This document shows positions 46,501-59,700 of a DNA stretch of 64,000 nucleotides, piece after piece. Below the pieces are notes generated by a model. The model made no database searches. It saw only the letters and a program-made list of their open reading frames with translations, and was not told the origin of the DNA. The translations under genes and the position numbers were made by a program. The stretch comes from Siphlonurus alternatus. Taxonomy: Eukaryota; Arthropoda; Insecta; Ephemeroptera; Siphlonuridae. Positions within the stretch are counted from its first letter, which is position 1. Every line of letters begins with the position of its first letter. The DNA lies in the NCBI GenBank assembly GCA_949825025.1, contig OX463784.1, positions 15,543,283-15,607,282 of the forward strand. Direction: 5' to 3'.

Positions 46501-49500
46501 CATGATCGAGCTAAAATTTGAAGTTTTGGTTTTGTTAAGTTTTGCCGTTTTCACTGTTTTGAAGTTTAAGGCCTCAAAATCAGGCTTTTTTGTTTGTTAT
46601 TGAATCTTCAAAATTCCTTCATATTCGTACTCCTAGGGTCCAATTACATGACGTCAGGTGTTTTCAGCATGATCGAGCTAAAATAAGAAGTTTTCGTTTT
46701 GTCAAGTTTTGCCGATTTCACTGATTTGAAGTTTAAGGCCTCAAAATCCTGCTTTTTTGTTTTTTATTGAATCTTCAAAATTTCTTCATATTAAAACTCC
46801 TAGGGTCCAATTACATGACGTCAGGTGTTTTCAGCATGATCGAGCTAAAATTTGAAGTTTTGGTTTTGTTAAGTTTTGCCGTTTTTACTGTTTTGAAGTT
46901 TAAGGCCTCAAAATCAGGCTTTTTTGTTTGTTATTGAATCTTCAAAATTCCTTCATATTCGTACTCCTAGGGTCCAATTACATGACGTCAGGTGTTTTCA
47001 GCATGATCGAGCTAAAATTTGAAGTTTTGGTTTTGTCATGTTTTGCCGTTTTCACTGTTTTGAAGTTTAAGGCCTCAAAATCCGGCTGTTTTGTTTGTTA
47101 TTGAATCTTCAAAATTCTTTCATATTTGAACTCCTAGGTTCCAATTACATGACGTCAGGTGTTTTCAGCATGATCGAGCTAAAATTAGAAGTTTTGGTTT
47201 TGTCAAGTTTTGCCGTTTTCACTGTTTTGAAGTTTAAGGCCTCAAAATCTGGCTTTTTGTTTGTGATTGAATCTTCAAAATTCCTTCATATTTGAACTCC
47301 TAGGGTCCAATTATATGACGTCAGGTGTTTTCAGCTTGATCGAGCTAAAATTAGAAGTTTTGGTTTTGTCAAGTTTTCCGTTTTCACTGTTTTGAAGTTG
47401 AAGGCCTCAAAATCTGGCTTTTTGTTTGTTATTTAATCTTCAAAATTCCTTCATATTCGTACTCCTAGGGTCTAATTACATGACGTCAGGTGTTTTCAGC
47501 ATGATCGAGCTAAAATTTGAAGTTTTGGTTTTGTTAGGTTGTGCCTTTTTTTTTTTTTGAGGTTTAAAGCCTCAAAATCCGGCTTTTTTGTTTGTGAATG
47601 AATCTTCAAAATTCCTTCATATTTGAACTCCTAGGGTCCAATTATTTGACGTCAGGTGTTTTCAGCTTGATCGAGCTAAAATAAGAAGTTTTGGTTTTGT
47701 CAAGTTTTGCCGATTTCACTGATTTGAAGTTTAAGGCCTCAAAATCCTGCTTTTTTGTTTTTTATTGAATCTTCAAAATTTCTTCATATTAAAACTCCTA
47801 GGGTCCAATTACATGACGTCAGGTGTTTTCAGCATGATCGAGCTAACATTTGAAGTTTTGGTTTTGTCAAGTTTTGCCGATTTCACTGATTTGAAGTTTA
47901 AGGCCTCAAAATCCTGCTTTTTTGTTTTTTATTGAATCTTCAAAATTTCTTCATTTTAAAACTCCTAGGGTCCAATTACATGACGTCAGGTGTTTTCAGC
48001 ATGATCGAGCTAAAATTTGAAGTTTTGGTTTTGTTCAGTTTTGCCGTTTTCACTGTTTTGAAGTTTAAGGCCTCAAAATCCGGCTGTTTTGTTTGTTATT
48101 GAATCTTCAAAATTCTTTCATATTTGAACTCCTAGGTTCCAATTACATGACGTCAGGTGTTTTCAGCATGATCGAGCTAAAATTAGAAGTTTTGGTTTTG
48201 TCAAGTTTTGCCGTTTTCACTGTTTTGAAGTTTAAGGCCTTAAAATCCGCCTTTTTTGTTTGTGATTGAATCTTCAAGATTCCTTCATATTTGAACTCTT
48301 ACGTTAGGGTCCAATTACATGGTTTCAGGTGATTTCAGCATGATCGAGCTAAAATTAGAAATTTTGGTGTTGTCAAGTTTTGCCGATTTCTCTGTTTTGA
48401 AGTTTAAGGCCTCAAAATCCGGCTTTTTTGTTTGTGATCGAATCTTCAAAATTCCTTCATATTTGAACTCCTAGGGTCTAATTATTTGACGTCAGGTGTT
48501 TTCAGCATGATCGAGAGAAAATTAAATGTTTTGGTTTTGTCAAGTTTTGCCGTTTTCACTGTTTTGAAGTTTAAGGCCTCAAAATCCGGCTTTTTTGTTT
48601 GTTATTAAATCTTCTAAATTCCTTCATATTCGTACTCCTAGGGTCCAATTACATGACGTCAGGTGTTTTCAGCATGATCGAGCTAAAATTTGAAGTTTTG
48701 GTTTTGTTAAGTTTTGCCGTTTTCACTGTTTTGAAGTTTAAGGCCTCAAAATCAGGCTTTTTTGTTTGTTATTGAATCTTCAAAATTCCTTCATATTCGT
48801 ACTCCTAGGGTCCAATTACATGACGTCAGGTGTTTTCAGCATGATCGAGCTAAAATAAGAAGTTTTCGTTTTGTCAAGTTTTGCCGATTTCACTGATTTG
48901 AAGTTTAAGGCCTCAAAATCCTGCTTTTTTGTTTTTTATTGAATCTTCAAAATTTCTTCATATTAAAACTCCTAGGGTCCAATTACATGACGTCAGGTGT
49001 TTTCAGCATGATCGAGCTAAAATTTGAAGTTTTGGTTTTGTTAAGTTTTGCCGTTTTCACTGTTTTGAAGTTTAAGGCCTCAAAATCAGGCTTTTTTGTT
49101 TGTTATTGAATCTTCAAAATTCCTTCATATTCGTACTCCTAGGGTCCAATTACATGACGTCAGGTGTTTTCAGCATGATCGAGCTAAAATTTGAAGTTTT
49201 GGTTTTGTCATGTTTTGCCGTTTTCACTGTTTTGAAGTTTAAGGCCTCAAAATCCGGCTGTTTTGTTTGTTATTGAATCTTCAAAATTCTTTCATATTTG
49301 AACTCCTAGGTTCCAATTACATGACGTCAGGTGTTTTCAGCATGATCGAGCTAAAATTAGAAGTTTTGGTTTTGTCAAGTTTTGCCGTTTTCACTGTTTT
49401 GAAGTTTAAGGCCTCAAAATCCGGCTTTTTGTTTGTTATTTAATCTTCAAAATTCCTTCATATTTAAACTCCTAGGGTCCAATTACATGACGTCAGGTGT

Positions 49501-49923
49501 TTTCAGCATGATCGAGCTAAAATTTGAAGTTTTGGTTTTGTTAGGTTGTGCCTTTTTCTTTTTTTGAGGTTTAAGGCCTCAAAATCCGGCTTTTTTGTTT
49601 GTGATTGAATCTTCAAAATTCCTTCATATTTGAACTCCTAGGGTCCAATTATTTGACGTCAGGTGTTTTCAGCTTGATCGAGCTAAAATAAGAAGTTTTG
49701 GTTTTGTCAAGTTTTGCCGATTTCACTGATTTGAAGTTTAAGGCCTCAAAATCCTGCTTTTTTGTTTTTTATTGAATCTTCAAAATTTCTTCATATTAAA
49801 ACTCCTAGGGTCCAATTACATGACGTCAGGTGTTTTCAGCATGATCGAGCTAAAATTAGTAGTTTTGGTTTTGTCAAGTTTTGCCGTTTTCACTGTTTTG
49901 AAGTTTAAGGCCTCAAAATCCGG
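43505..49923 (+). repeat. Duplicated ~2.4-2.6-kb blocks, 43505-46085 and 47509-49923
   Basis: The blocks align at an offset of 4,004 bp at first (AAAGCCTC at 43561/47565) and 3,838 bp, or 23 monomers, after the second block drops one monomer (CGTTA insertion at 44461/48299). They part near 46085/49923, at GGCTTTTTG versus GGCTGTTTTG. Between the blocks, 46376-47249 repeats 44710-45583 at an offset of 1,666 bp. The whole arrangement is duplicated again at about 58.35-64.0 kb. Confidence 0.8.
47546..47558 (+). repeat. Uninterrupted T13 run
   Basis: GTGCC is followed by thirteen T and then GAGG. Every other copy of this monomer form that I read has a C inside (CTTTTTCTTTTTTTGAGG type), including the duplicate near 62389. 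A single C-to-T change, or an error in sequencing or assembly, would explain it. Confidence 0.85.
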
Positions 49924-51839
49924 CTGTTTTGTTTGTTAATGACTCTTCAATATTCTTTCATATTTGTAGTCCTAGGGTCCAATTAAATGACGTCAGGTGT
50001 TTTCAGCATGATCGAGCTAAAATTACAAGTTTTGGTTTTGTCAAGTTTTGCCGTTTTCACTGTTTTGAAGTTTAGGGTTTCAAAATCCGGCTTTTTTGTT
50101 TGTTAATGAATCTTCAATATTCTTTCATATTTAAAGTCCTAGTGTCCAATTAAATGACGTCAGGTGTTTTCAGCTTGATCGAGCTAAAATTAGAAGTTTT
50201 GGTTTTGTCAAGTTTTCCATTTTCACTGTTTTGAAGTTGAAGGCCTCAAAATCTGGCTTTTTGTTTGTGATTGAATCTTCAAAATTCCTTCATATTTGAA
50301 CTCCTAGGGTCCAATTATATGACGTCAGGTGTTTTCAGCTTGATCGAGCTAAAATTAGAAGTTTTGGTTTTGTCAAGTTTTCCGTTTTCACTGTTTTGAA
50401 GTTGAAGGCCTCAAAATCTGGCTTTTTGTTTGTTATTTAATCTTCAAAATTCCTTCATATTTGAACTCCTAGGGTCCAATTACATGGTTTCAGGTGTTTT
50501 CAGCATGATGGAGCTAAAATTAGAAGTTTGGTTTTGTCAAGTTTTGCCGTTTTCACTGTTTTGAAGTTTAAGGCCTCAAAATCCGGCTTTTTTGTTTGTT
50601 ATTGAATCTTCAAATTCCCTTCATATTTAAACTCCAAGGGTCCAATTACATGACGTCAGGTGTTTTCAGCATGATCAAGCTAAAATAAGATGTTTTGGTT
50701 TTGTCAAGTTTTGCCGATTTCACTGTTTTGAAGTTTAAGGACTCAAAATCCGGCTTTTTTGTTTGTTAATGAATCTTCAATATTCTTTCATATTTAAAGT
50801 CCTAGGGTCCAATTAAATGACGTCAGGTGTTTTCAGCATGATCGAGCTAAAATTACAAGTTTTGGTTTTGTCAAGTTTTGCCGTTTTCACTGTTTTGAAG
50901 TTTAAGGCCTCAAAATCCGGCTTTTTTGTTTGTGATTGAATCTTCAAAATTCCTTCATATTTGAACTCCTAGGGTCCAATTATATGACGTCAGGTGTTTT
51001 CAGCTTGATCGAGCTAAAATTAGAAGTTTTGGTTTTGTCAAGTTTTCCGTTTTCACTGTTTTGAAGTTGAAGGCCTCAAAATCTGGCTTTTTGTTTGTTA
51101 TTTAATCTTCAAAATTCCTTCATATTCGTACTCCTAGGGTCTAATTACATGACGTCAGGTGTTTTCAGCATGATCGAGCTAAAATTTGAAGTTTTGGTTT
51201 TGTTAGGTTTTGCCTTTTTCTCTGTTTTGAAGTTTAAGGCCTCAAAATCCGGATTTTTTGTTTGTGATTGAATCTTCAAAATTCCTTCATATTTGAACTC
51301 CTAGGGTCCAATTATTTGACGTCAGGTGTTTTCAGCTTGATCGAGCTAAAATAAGAAGTTTTGGTTTTGTCAAGTTTTGCCGATTTCACTGATTTGAAGT
51401 TTAAGGCCTCAAAATCCTGCTTTTTTGTTTTTTATTGAATCTTCAAAATTTCTTCATATTCGTACTCCTAGGGTCCAATTACATGACGTCAGGTGATTTC
51501 AGCATGATCGAGCTAAAATTAGAAATTTTGGTGTTGTCAAGTTTTGCCGATTTCTCTGTTTTGAAGTTTAAGGCCTCAAAATCCGGCTTTTTTGTTTGTG
51601 ATCGAATCTTCAAAATTCCTTCATATTTGAACTCCTAGGGTCTAATTATTTGACGTCAGGTGTTTTCAGCATGATCGAGAGAAAATTAAATGTTTTGGTT
51701 TTGTCAAGTTTTGCCGTTTTCACTGTTTTGAAGTTTAAGGCCTCAAAATCCGGCTGTTTTGTTTGTTATTGAATCTTCAAAATTCTTTCATATTTGAACT
51801 CCTAGGTTCCAATTACATGACGTCAGGTGTTTTCAGCAT
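49924..51839 (+). repeat. Mosaic stretch from two array sources
   Basis: From about 49859 to 50460 the sequence follows 38022-38623 (offset 11,837 bp, AATGACTCTTC at 49938). It then skips two monomers and follows about 38958-39993 (offset about 11,503 bp) up to about 51495. There it switches to the form with GGTGATTTCAGC and GGTGTTGTCAAG, matching about 48331 onward (offset about 3,164 bp). The switch at 51495 lies inside a monomer and keeps the unit length. Confidence 0.75.
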
Positions 51840-53266
51840 GATCGAGCTAAAATTAGAAGTTTTGGTTTTGTCAAGTTTTGCCGTTTTCACTGTTTTGAAG
51901 TTTAAGGCCTCAAAATCCGGCTTTTTTGTTTATGATTGAATCTTCAATATTCCTTCATATTCAAACTCCAAGGGTCCAATTACATGACGTCAGGTGTTTT
52001 CAGCATGATCAAGCTAAAATAAAATGTTTTGGTTTTGTCAAGTTTTGCCGTTTTCACTGTTTTGAAGTTTAAGGCCTCAAAATCCGGCTTTTTTGTTTGT
52101 TAATGAATCTTCAATATTCTTTCATATTTAAAGTCCTAGGGTCCAATTAAATGACGTCAGGTGTTTTCAGCATGATCGAGCTAAAATTACAAGTTTTGGT
52201 TTTGTCAAGTTTTGCCGTTTTCACTGTTTTGAAGTTTAAGGCCTCAAAATCCGGCTTTTTTGTGTTTTATTGAATCTTCAAAATTCTTTCATATTTGAAC
52301 TCCTAGGGTCCAATTACATGACGTCAGGTGTTTTCAGCATGATCGAGCTAAATTTTGAAGTTTTGGTTTTATTCAGTTTTGCCGTTTTCACTGTTTTGAA
52401 GTTGAAGGCCTCAAAATCTGGCTTTTTGTTTGTTATTGAATCTTCAAAATTCCTTCATATTCGTACTCCTAGGGTCCAATTACATGACGTCAGGTGTTTT
52501 CAGCATGATCGAGCTAAAATTTGAAGTTTTGGTTTTGTTAGGTTTTGCCTTTTTCTCTGTTTTGAAGTTTAAGGCCTCCAAATCCAGCTTTTTCGTTTGT
52601 AATTGAATTTTAAAAATTCCTTCATATTTGAACTCCTAGGGTCCAATTACATGGTTTCAGGTGTTTTCAGCATGATCGAGCTAAAATTAGAAGTTTGGTT
52701 TTGTCAAGTTTTGCCGTTTTCACTGTTTTGAAGTGTAAGGCCTTAAAATCCGGCTTTTTTGTGTGTTATTGAATCTTCAAAATTTCTTCATATTTGAACT
52801 CCTAGGGTCCAATTATTTGACGTCAGGTGTTTTCAGCATGATTGAGCTAAAATTGGAAGTTTTGGTTTTGTCATGTTTTGCCGGTTTCACTTTTTTTTGA
52901 AGTTTAAGGCCTCAAAATCCGGCTTTATTGTGTTTTATTGAATCTTCAAAATTCTTTCATATTTGAACTCCTAGAGTCCAATTACATGACGTCAGGTGTT
53001 TTCAGCATGATCGAGCTAAATTTTGAAGTTTTGGTTTTGTTCAGTTTTGCCGTTTTCACTGTTTTGAAGTGTAAGACCTCAAAATCTGGCTTTTTGTTTG
53101 TTATTGAATCTTCAAAATTCCTTCATATTCGTACTCCTAGGGTCCAATTACATGACGTCAGGTGTTTTCAGCATGATCGAGCTAAAATTTGAAGTTTTGG
53201 TTTTGTTAGGTTTTGCCTTTTTCTCTGTTTTGAAGTTTAAGGCCTCCAAATCCAGCTTTTTCGTTT
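51840..53266 (+). repeat. ~1.4-kb block shared with 21169-22595
   Basis: The blocks align at an offset of 30,671 bp (CAAACTCCAA at 51962/21291), becoming 30,672 bp after the T run that is T8 here (about 52891) and T7 at 22219. Shared states are TTTATTCAG, CTAAATTTTGAAG, CCTCCAAATCCAGC and GGAAGTTTTGG. These monomer forms are common left of 34 kb but otherwise absent from the right half, so this looks like an island of left-type array. Seen differences are CTTTATTGTG near 52924 and GTAAGACCTC near 53072. Confidence 0.78.
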
Positions 53267-53753
53267 ATGATTGAATCATCAATATTCCTTCATATTCAAA
53301 CTCCAAGGGTCCAATTACATGACGTCAGGTGTTTTCAGCATGATCAAGCTAAAATAAGATGTTTTGGTTTTGTCAAGTTTTGCCGATTTCACTGTTTTGA
53401 AGTTTAAGGCCTCAAAATCCGGCTGTTTTGTTTGTTATTGAATCTTCAAAATTCTTTCATATTTGAACTCCTAGGTTCCAATTACATGACGTCAGGTGTT
53501 TTCAGCATGATCGAGCTAAAATTAGAAGTTTTGGTTTTGTCAAGTTTTGCCGTTTTCACTGTTTTGAAGTTTAAGGCCTCAAAATCCGGCTTTTTTGTTT
53601 ATGATTGAATCTTCAATATTCCTTCATATTCAAACTCCAAGGGTCCAATTACATGACGTCAGGTGTTTTCAGCATGATCAAGCTAAAATAAGATGTTTTG
53701 GTTTTGTCAAGTTTTGCCGATTTCACTGTTTTGAAGTTTAAGGCCTCAAAATC
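53264..53753 (+). repeat. Three-monomer mosaic with repeated CAAACTCCAA form
   Basis: The GTTTATGATTGAATC / CAAACTCCAA monomer occurs twice here, at 53297 and 53631, 334 bp (two monomers) apart. The same form is seen elsewhere only at 21291, 29628 and 51962. The first of the two has GAATCATC in place of GAATCTTC. The stretch links the left-type island to the second copy of the 36.6-kb segment. Confidence 0.7.
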
Positions 53754-56700
53754 CTGCTTTTTTGTTTTTTATTGAATCTTCAAAATTTCTTCATTTTAAA
53801 ACTCCTAGGGTCCAATTACATGACGTCAGGTGTTTTCAGCATGATCGAGCTAAAATTTGAAGTTTTGGTTTTGTTCAGTTTTGCCGTTTTCACTGTTTTG
53901 AAGTTTAAGGCCTCAAAATCCGGCTGTTTTGGTTTGTTATTGAATCTTCAAAATTCTTTCATATTTGAACTCCTAGGTTCCAATTACATGACGTCAGGTG
54001 TTTTCAGCATGATCGAGCTAAAATTAGAAGTTTTGGTTTTGTCAAGTTTTGCCGTTTTCACTGTTTTGAAGTTTAAGGCCTTAAAATCCGCCTTTTTTGT
54101 TTGTGATTGAATCTTCAAGATTCCTTCATATTTGAACTCCTAGGGTCCAATTATTTGACGGCAGGTGTTTTCAGCTTGATCGAGCTAAAATAAGAAGTTT
54201 TCGTTTTGTCAAGTTTTGCCGATTTCACTGATTTGAAGTTTAAGGCCTCAAAATCCTGCTTTTTTGTTTTTTATTGAATCTTCAAAATTTCTTCATATTA
54301 AAACTCCTAGGGTCCAATTACATGACGTCAGGTGTTTTCAGCATGATCGAGCTAAAATTTGAAGTTTTGGTTTTGTTAAGTTTTGCCGTTTTCACTGTTT
54401 TGAAGTTTAAGGCCTCAAAATCAGGCTTTTTTGTTTGTTATTGAATCTTCAAAATTCCTTCATATTCGTACTCCTAGGGTCCAATTACATGACGTCAGGT
54501 GTTTTCAGCATGATCGAGCTAAAATTTGAAGTTTTGGTTTTGTCATGTTTTGCCGTTTTCACTGTTTTGAAGTTTAAGGCCTCAAAATCCGGCTGTTTTG
54601 TTTGTTATTGAATCTTCAAAATTCTTTCATATTTGAACTCCTAGGTTCCAATTACATGACGTCAGGTGTTTTCAGCATGATCGAGCTAAAATTAGAAGTT
54701 TTGGTTTTGTCAAGTTTTGCCGTTTTCACTGTTTTGAAGTTTAAGGCCTCAAAATCCGGCTTTTTGTTTGTTATTTAATCTTCAAAATTCCTTCATATTT
54801 AAACTCCTAGGGTCCAATTACATGACGTCAGGTGTTTTCAGCATGATCGAGCTAAAATTTGAAGTTTTGGTTTTGTTAGGTTGTGCCTTTTTCTTTTTTT
54901 GAAGTTTAAGGCCTCAAAATCCGGCTTTTTTGTTTGTGATTGAATCTTCAAAATTCCTTCATATTTGAACTCCTAGGGTCCAATTATTTGACGTCAGGTG
55001 TTTTCAGCTTGATCGAGCTAAAATAAGAAGTTTTGGTTTTGTCAAGTTTTGCCGATTTCACTGATTTGAAGTTTAAGGCCTCAAAATCCTGCTTTTTTGT
55101 TTTTTATTGAATCTTCAAAATTTCTTCATATTAAAACTCCTAGGGTCCAATTACATGACGTCAGGTGTTTTCAGCATGATCGAGCTAAAATTAGTAGTTT
55201 TGGTTTTGTCAAGTTTTGCCGTTTTCACTGTTTTGAAGTTTAAGGCCTCAAAATCCGGCTGTTTTGTTTGTTAATGACTCTTCAATATTCTTTCATATTT
55301 GTAGTCCTAGGGTCCAATTAAATGACGTCAGGTGTTTTCAGCATGATCGAGCTAAAATTACAAGTTTTGGTTTTGTCAAGTTTTGCCGTTTTCACTGTTT
55401 TGAAGTTTAGGGTTTCAAAATCCGGCTTTTTTGTTTGTTAATGAATCTTCAATATTCTTTCATATTTAAAGTCCTAGTGTCCAATTAAATGACGTCAGGT
55501 GTTTTCAGCTTGATCGAGCTAAAATTAGAAGTTTTGGTTTTGTCAAGTTTTCCATTTTCACTGTTTTGAAGTTGAAGGCCTCAAAATCTGGCTTTTTGTT
55601 TGTGATTGAATCTTCAAAATTCCTTCATATTTGAACTCCTAGGGTCCAATTATATGACGTCAGGTGTTTTCAGCTTGATCGAGCTAAAATTAGAAGTTTT
55701 GGTTTTGTCAAGTTTTCCGTTTTCACTGTTTTGAAGTTGAAGGCCTCAAAATCTGGCTTTTTGTTTGTTATTTAATCTTCAAAATTCCTTCATATTCGTA
55801 CTCCTAGGGTCTAATTACATGACGTCAGGTGTTTTCAGCATGATCGAGCTAAAATTTGAATTTTTGGTTTTGTTAGGTTTTGCCTTTTTCTCTGTTTTGA
55901 AGTTTAAGGCCTCAAAATCCGGATTTTTTGTTTGTGATTGAATCTTCAAAATTCCTTCATATTTGAACTCCTAGGGTCCAATTATATGACGTCAGGTGTT
56001 TTCAGCTTGATCGAGCTAAAATTAGAAGTTTTGGTTTTGTCATGTTTTGCCGTTTTCACTGTTTTGAAGTTTAAGGCCTCAAAATCCGGCTTTTTCATTT
56101 GTAATTGAATTTTCAAAATTCCTTCATATTTGAACTCCTAGGGTCCAATTACATGGTTTCAGGTGTTTTCAGCATGATGGAGCTAAAATTAGAAGTTTGG
56201 TTTTGTCAAGTTTTGCCGTTTTCACTGTTTTGAAGTTTAAGGCCTCAAAATCCGGCTTTTTTGTTTGTTATTGAATCTTCAAATTCCCTTCATATTTAAA
56301 CTCCAAGGGTCCAATTACATGACGTCAGGTGTTTTCAGCATGATCAAGCTAAAATAAGATGTTTTGGTTTTGTCAAGTTTTGCCGATTTCACTGTTTTGA
56401 AGTTTAAGGACTCAAAATCCGGCTTTTTTGTTTGTTAATGAATCTTCAATATTCTTTCATATTTAAAGTCCTAGGGTCCAATTAAATGACGTCAGGTGTT
56501 TTCAGCATGATCGAGCTAAAATTACAAGTTTTGGTTTTGTCAAGTTTTGCCGTTTTCACTGTTTTGAAGTTTAAGGCCTCAAAATCCGGCTTTTTTGTTT
56601 GTGATTGAATGTTCAAAATTCCTTCATATTTGAACTCCTAGGGTCCAATTATATGACGTCAGGTGTTTTCAGCTTGATCGAGCTAAAATTAGAAGTTTTG

Positions 56701-59700
56701 GTTTTGTCAAGTTTTCCGTTTTCACTGTTTTGAAGTTGAAGGCCTCAAAATCTGGCTTTTTGTTTGTTATTTAATCTTCAAAATTCCTTCATATTCGTAC
56801 TCCTAGGGTCTAATTACATGACGTCAGGTGTTTTCAGCATGATCGAGCTAAAATTTGAAGTTTTGGTTTTGTTAGGTTTTGCCTTTTTCTCTGTTTTGAA
56901 GTTTAAGGCCTCAAAATCCGGATTTTTTGTTTGTGATTGAATCTTCAAAATTCCTTCATATTTGAACTCCTAGGGTCCAATTATTTGACGTCAGGTGTTT
57001 TCAGCTTGATCGAGCTAAAATAAGAAGTTTTGGTTTTGTCAAGTTTTGCCGATTTCACTGATTTGAAGTTTAAGGCCTCAAAATCCTGCTTTTTTGTTTT
57101 TTATTGAATCTTCAAAATTTCTTCATATTCGTACTCCTAGGGTCCAATTACATGACGTCAGGTGTTTTCAGCATGATCGAGCTAAAATTTGAAGTTTTGG
57201 TTTTGTTAAGTTTTGCCGTTTTCACTGTTTTGAAGTTTAAGGCCTCAAAATCAGGCTTTTTTGTTTGTTATTGAATCTTCAAAATTCCTTCATATTCGTA
57301 CTCCTAGGGTCCAATTACATGACGTCAGGTGTTTTCAGCATGATCGAGCTTAAATTAGAAGTTTTGGTTTTGTCAAGTTTTGCCGTTTTCACTGTTTTGA
57401 AGTTTAAGGCCTCAAAATCCGGCTTTTTGTTTGTTATTTAATCTTCAAAATTCCTTCATATTTAAACTCCTAGGGTCCAATTACATGACGTCAGGTGTTT
57501 TCAGCATGTTCGAGCTAAAATTTGAAGTTTTGGTTTTGTTAGGTTGTGCCTTTTTCTTTTTTTGAGGTTTAAGGCCTCAAAATCCGGCTTTTTTGTTTGT
57601 GAATGAATCTTCAAAATTCCTTCATATTTGAACTCCTAGGGTCCAATTATTTGACGTCAGGTGTTTTCAGCTTGATCGAGCTAAAATAAGAAGTTTTGGT
57701 TTTGTCAAGTTTTGCCGATTTCACTGATTTGAAGTTTAAGGCCTCAAAATCCTGCTTTTTTGTTTTTTATTGAATCTTCAAAATTTCTTCATATTAAAAC
57801 TCCTAGGGTCCAATTACATGACGTCAGGTGTTTTCAGCATGATCGAGCTAACATTTGAAGTTTTGGTTTTGTTAAGTTTTGCCGTTTTCACTGTTTTGAA
57901 GTTTAAGGCCTCAAAATCAGTCTTTTTTGTTTGTTATTGAATCTTCAAAATTCCTTCATATTCGTACTCCTAGGGTCCAATTACATGACGTCAGGTGTTT
58001 TCAGCATGATCGAGCTAAAATTAGAAGTTTTGGTTTTGTCAAGTTTTGCCGTTTTCACTGTTTTGAAGTTTAAGGCCTCAAAATCCGGCTTTTTGTTTGT
58101 TATTTAATCTTCAAAATTCCTTCATATTTGTACTCCTAGGGTCCAATTACATGACGTCAGGTGTTTTCAGCATGATCGAGCTAAAATTAGAAGTTTTGGT
58201 TTTGTCAAGTTTTGCCGTTTTCACTGTTTTGAAGTTTAAGGCCTCAAAATCCGGCTTTTTGTTTGTTATTTAATCTTCAAAATTCCTTCATATTTAAACT
58301 CCTAGGGTCCAATTACATGACGTCAGGTGTTTTCAGCATGTTCGAGCTAAAATTTGAAGTTTTGGTTTTGTTAGGTTGTGCCTTTTTCTTTTTTTGAGGT
58401 TTAAAGCCTCAAAATCCGGCTTTTTTGTTTGTGAATGAATCTTCAAAATTCCTTCATATTTGAACTCCTAGGGTCCAATTATTTGACGTCAGGTGTTTTC
58501 AGCTTGATCGAGCTAAAATAAGAAGTTTTGGTTTTGTCAAGTTTTGCCGATTTCACTGATTTGAAGTTTAAGGCCTCAAAATCCTGCTTTTTTGTTTTTT
58601 ATTGAATCTTCAAAATTTCTTCATATTAAAACTCCTAGGGTCCAATTACATGACGTCAGGTGTTTTCAGCATGATCGAGCTAACATTTGAAGTTTTGGTT
58701 TTGTTAAGTTTTGCCGTTTTCACTGTTTTGAAGTTTAAGGCCTCAAAATCAGGCTTTTTTGTTTGTTATTGAATCTTCAAAATTCCTTCATATTCGTACT
58801 CCTAGGGTCCAATTACATGACGTCAGGTGTTTTCAGCATGATCGAGCTAAAATTAGAAGTTTTGGTTTTGTCAAGTTTTGCCGATTTCACTGATTTGAAG
58901 TTTAAGGCCTCAAAATCCTGCTTTTTTGTTTTTTATTGAATCTTCAAAATTTCTTCATTTTAAAACTCCTAGGGTCCAATTACATGACGTCAGGTGTTTT
59001 CAGCATGATCGAGCTAAAATTTGAAGTTTTGGTTTTGTTCAGTTTTGCCGTTTTCACTGTTTTGAAGTTTAAGGCCTCAAAATCCGGCTGTTTTGTTTGT
59101 TATTGAATCTTCAAAATTCTTTCATATTTGAACTCCTAGGTTCCAATTACATGACGTCAGGTGTTTTCAGCATGATCGAGCTAAAATTAGAAGTTTTGGT
59201 TTTGTCAAGTTTTGCCGTTTTCACTGTTTTGAAGTTTAAGGCCTTAAAATCCGCCTTTTTTGTTTGTGATTGAATCTTCAAGATTCCTTCATATTTGAAC
59301 TCTTACGTTAGGGTCCAATTACATGGTTTCAGGTGATTTCAGCATGATCGAGCTAAAATTAGAAATTTTGGTGTTGTCAAGTTTTGCCGATTTCTCTGTT
59401 TTGAAGTTTAAGGCCTCAAAATCCGGCTTTTTTGTTTGTGATCGAATCTTCAAAATTCCTTCATATTTGAACTCCTAGGGTCTAATTATTTGACGTCAGG
59501 TGTTTTCAGCATGATCGAGAGAAAATTAAATGTTTTGGTTTTGTCAAGTTTTGCCGTTTTCACTGTTTTGAAGTTTAAGGCCTCAAAATCCGGCTTTTTT
59601 GTTTGTTATTAAATCTTCTAAATTCCTTCATATTCGTACTCCTAGGGTCCAATTACATGACGTCAGGTGTTTTCAGCATGATCGAGCTAAAATTTGAAGT

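Larger units (their letters stand above)
36560..49158 (+). repeat. Large duplicated segment, second copy at 53732-64000 (continues beyond window)
   Basis: The first part aligns at an offset of 17,172 bp (36600/53772, 38101/55273). After the 2,496-bp tandem pair the offset is 14,676 bp (42505/57181). After a one-monomer difference near 42860 it is 14,842 bp (44461/59303, 47095/61937). These shifts add up exactly: 17,172 minus 2,496 is 14,676, and adding 166 gives 14,842. The second copy is still in register at base 64000. Differences seen include the T13 run at 47546, CATATTCGTACTCC versus CATATTTGTACTCC near 43283/58125, and CACATTTG near 62460. Confidence 0.88.
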
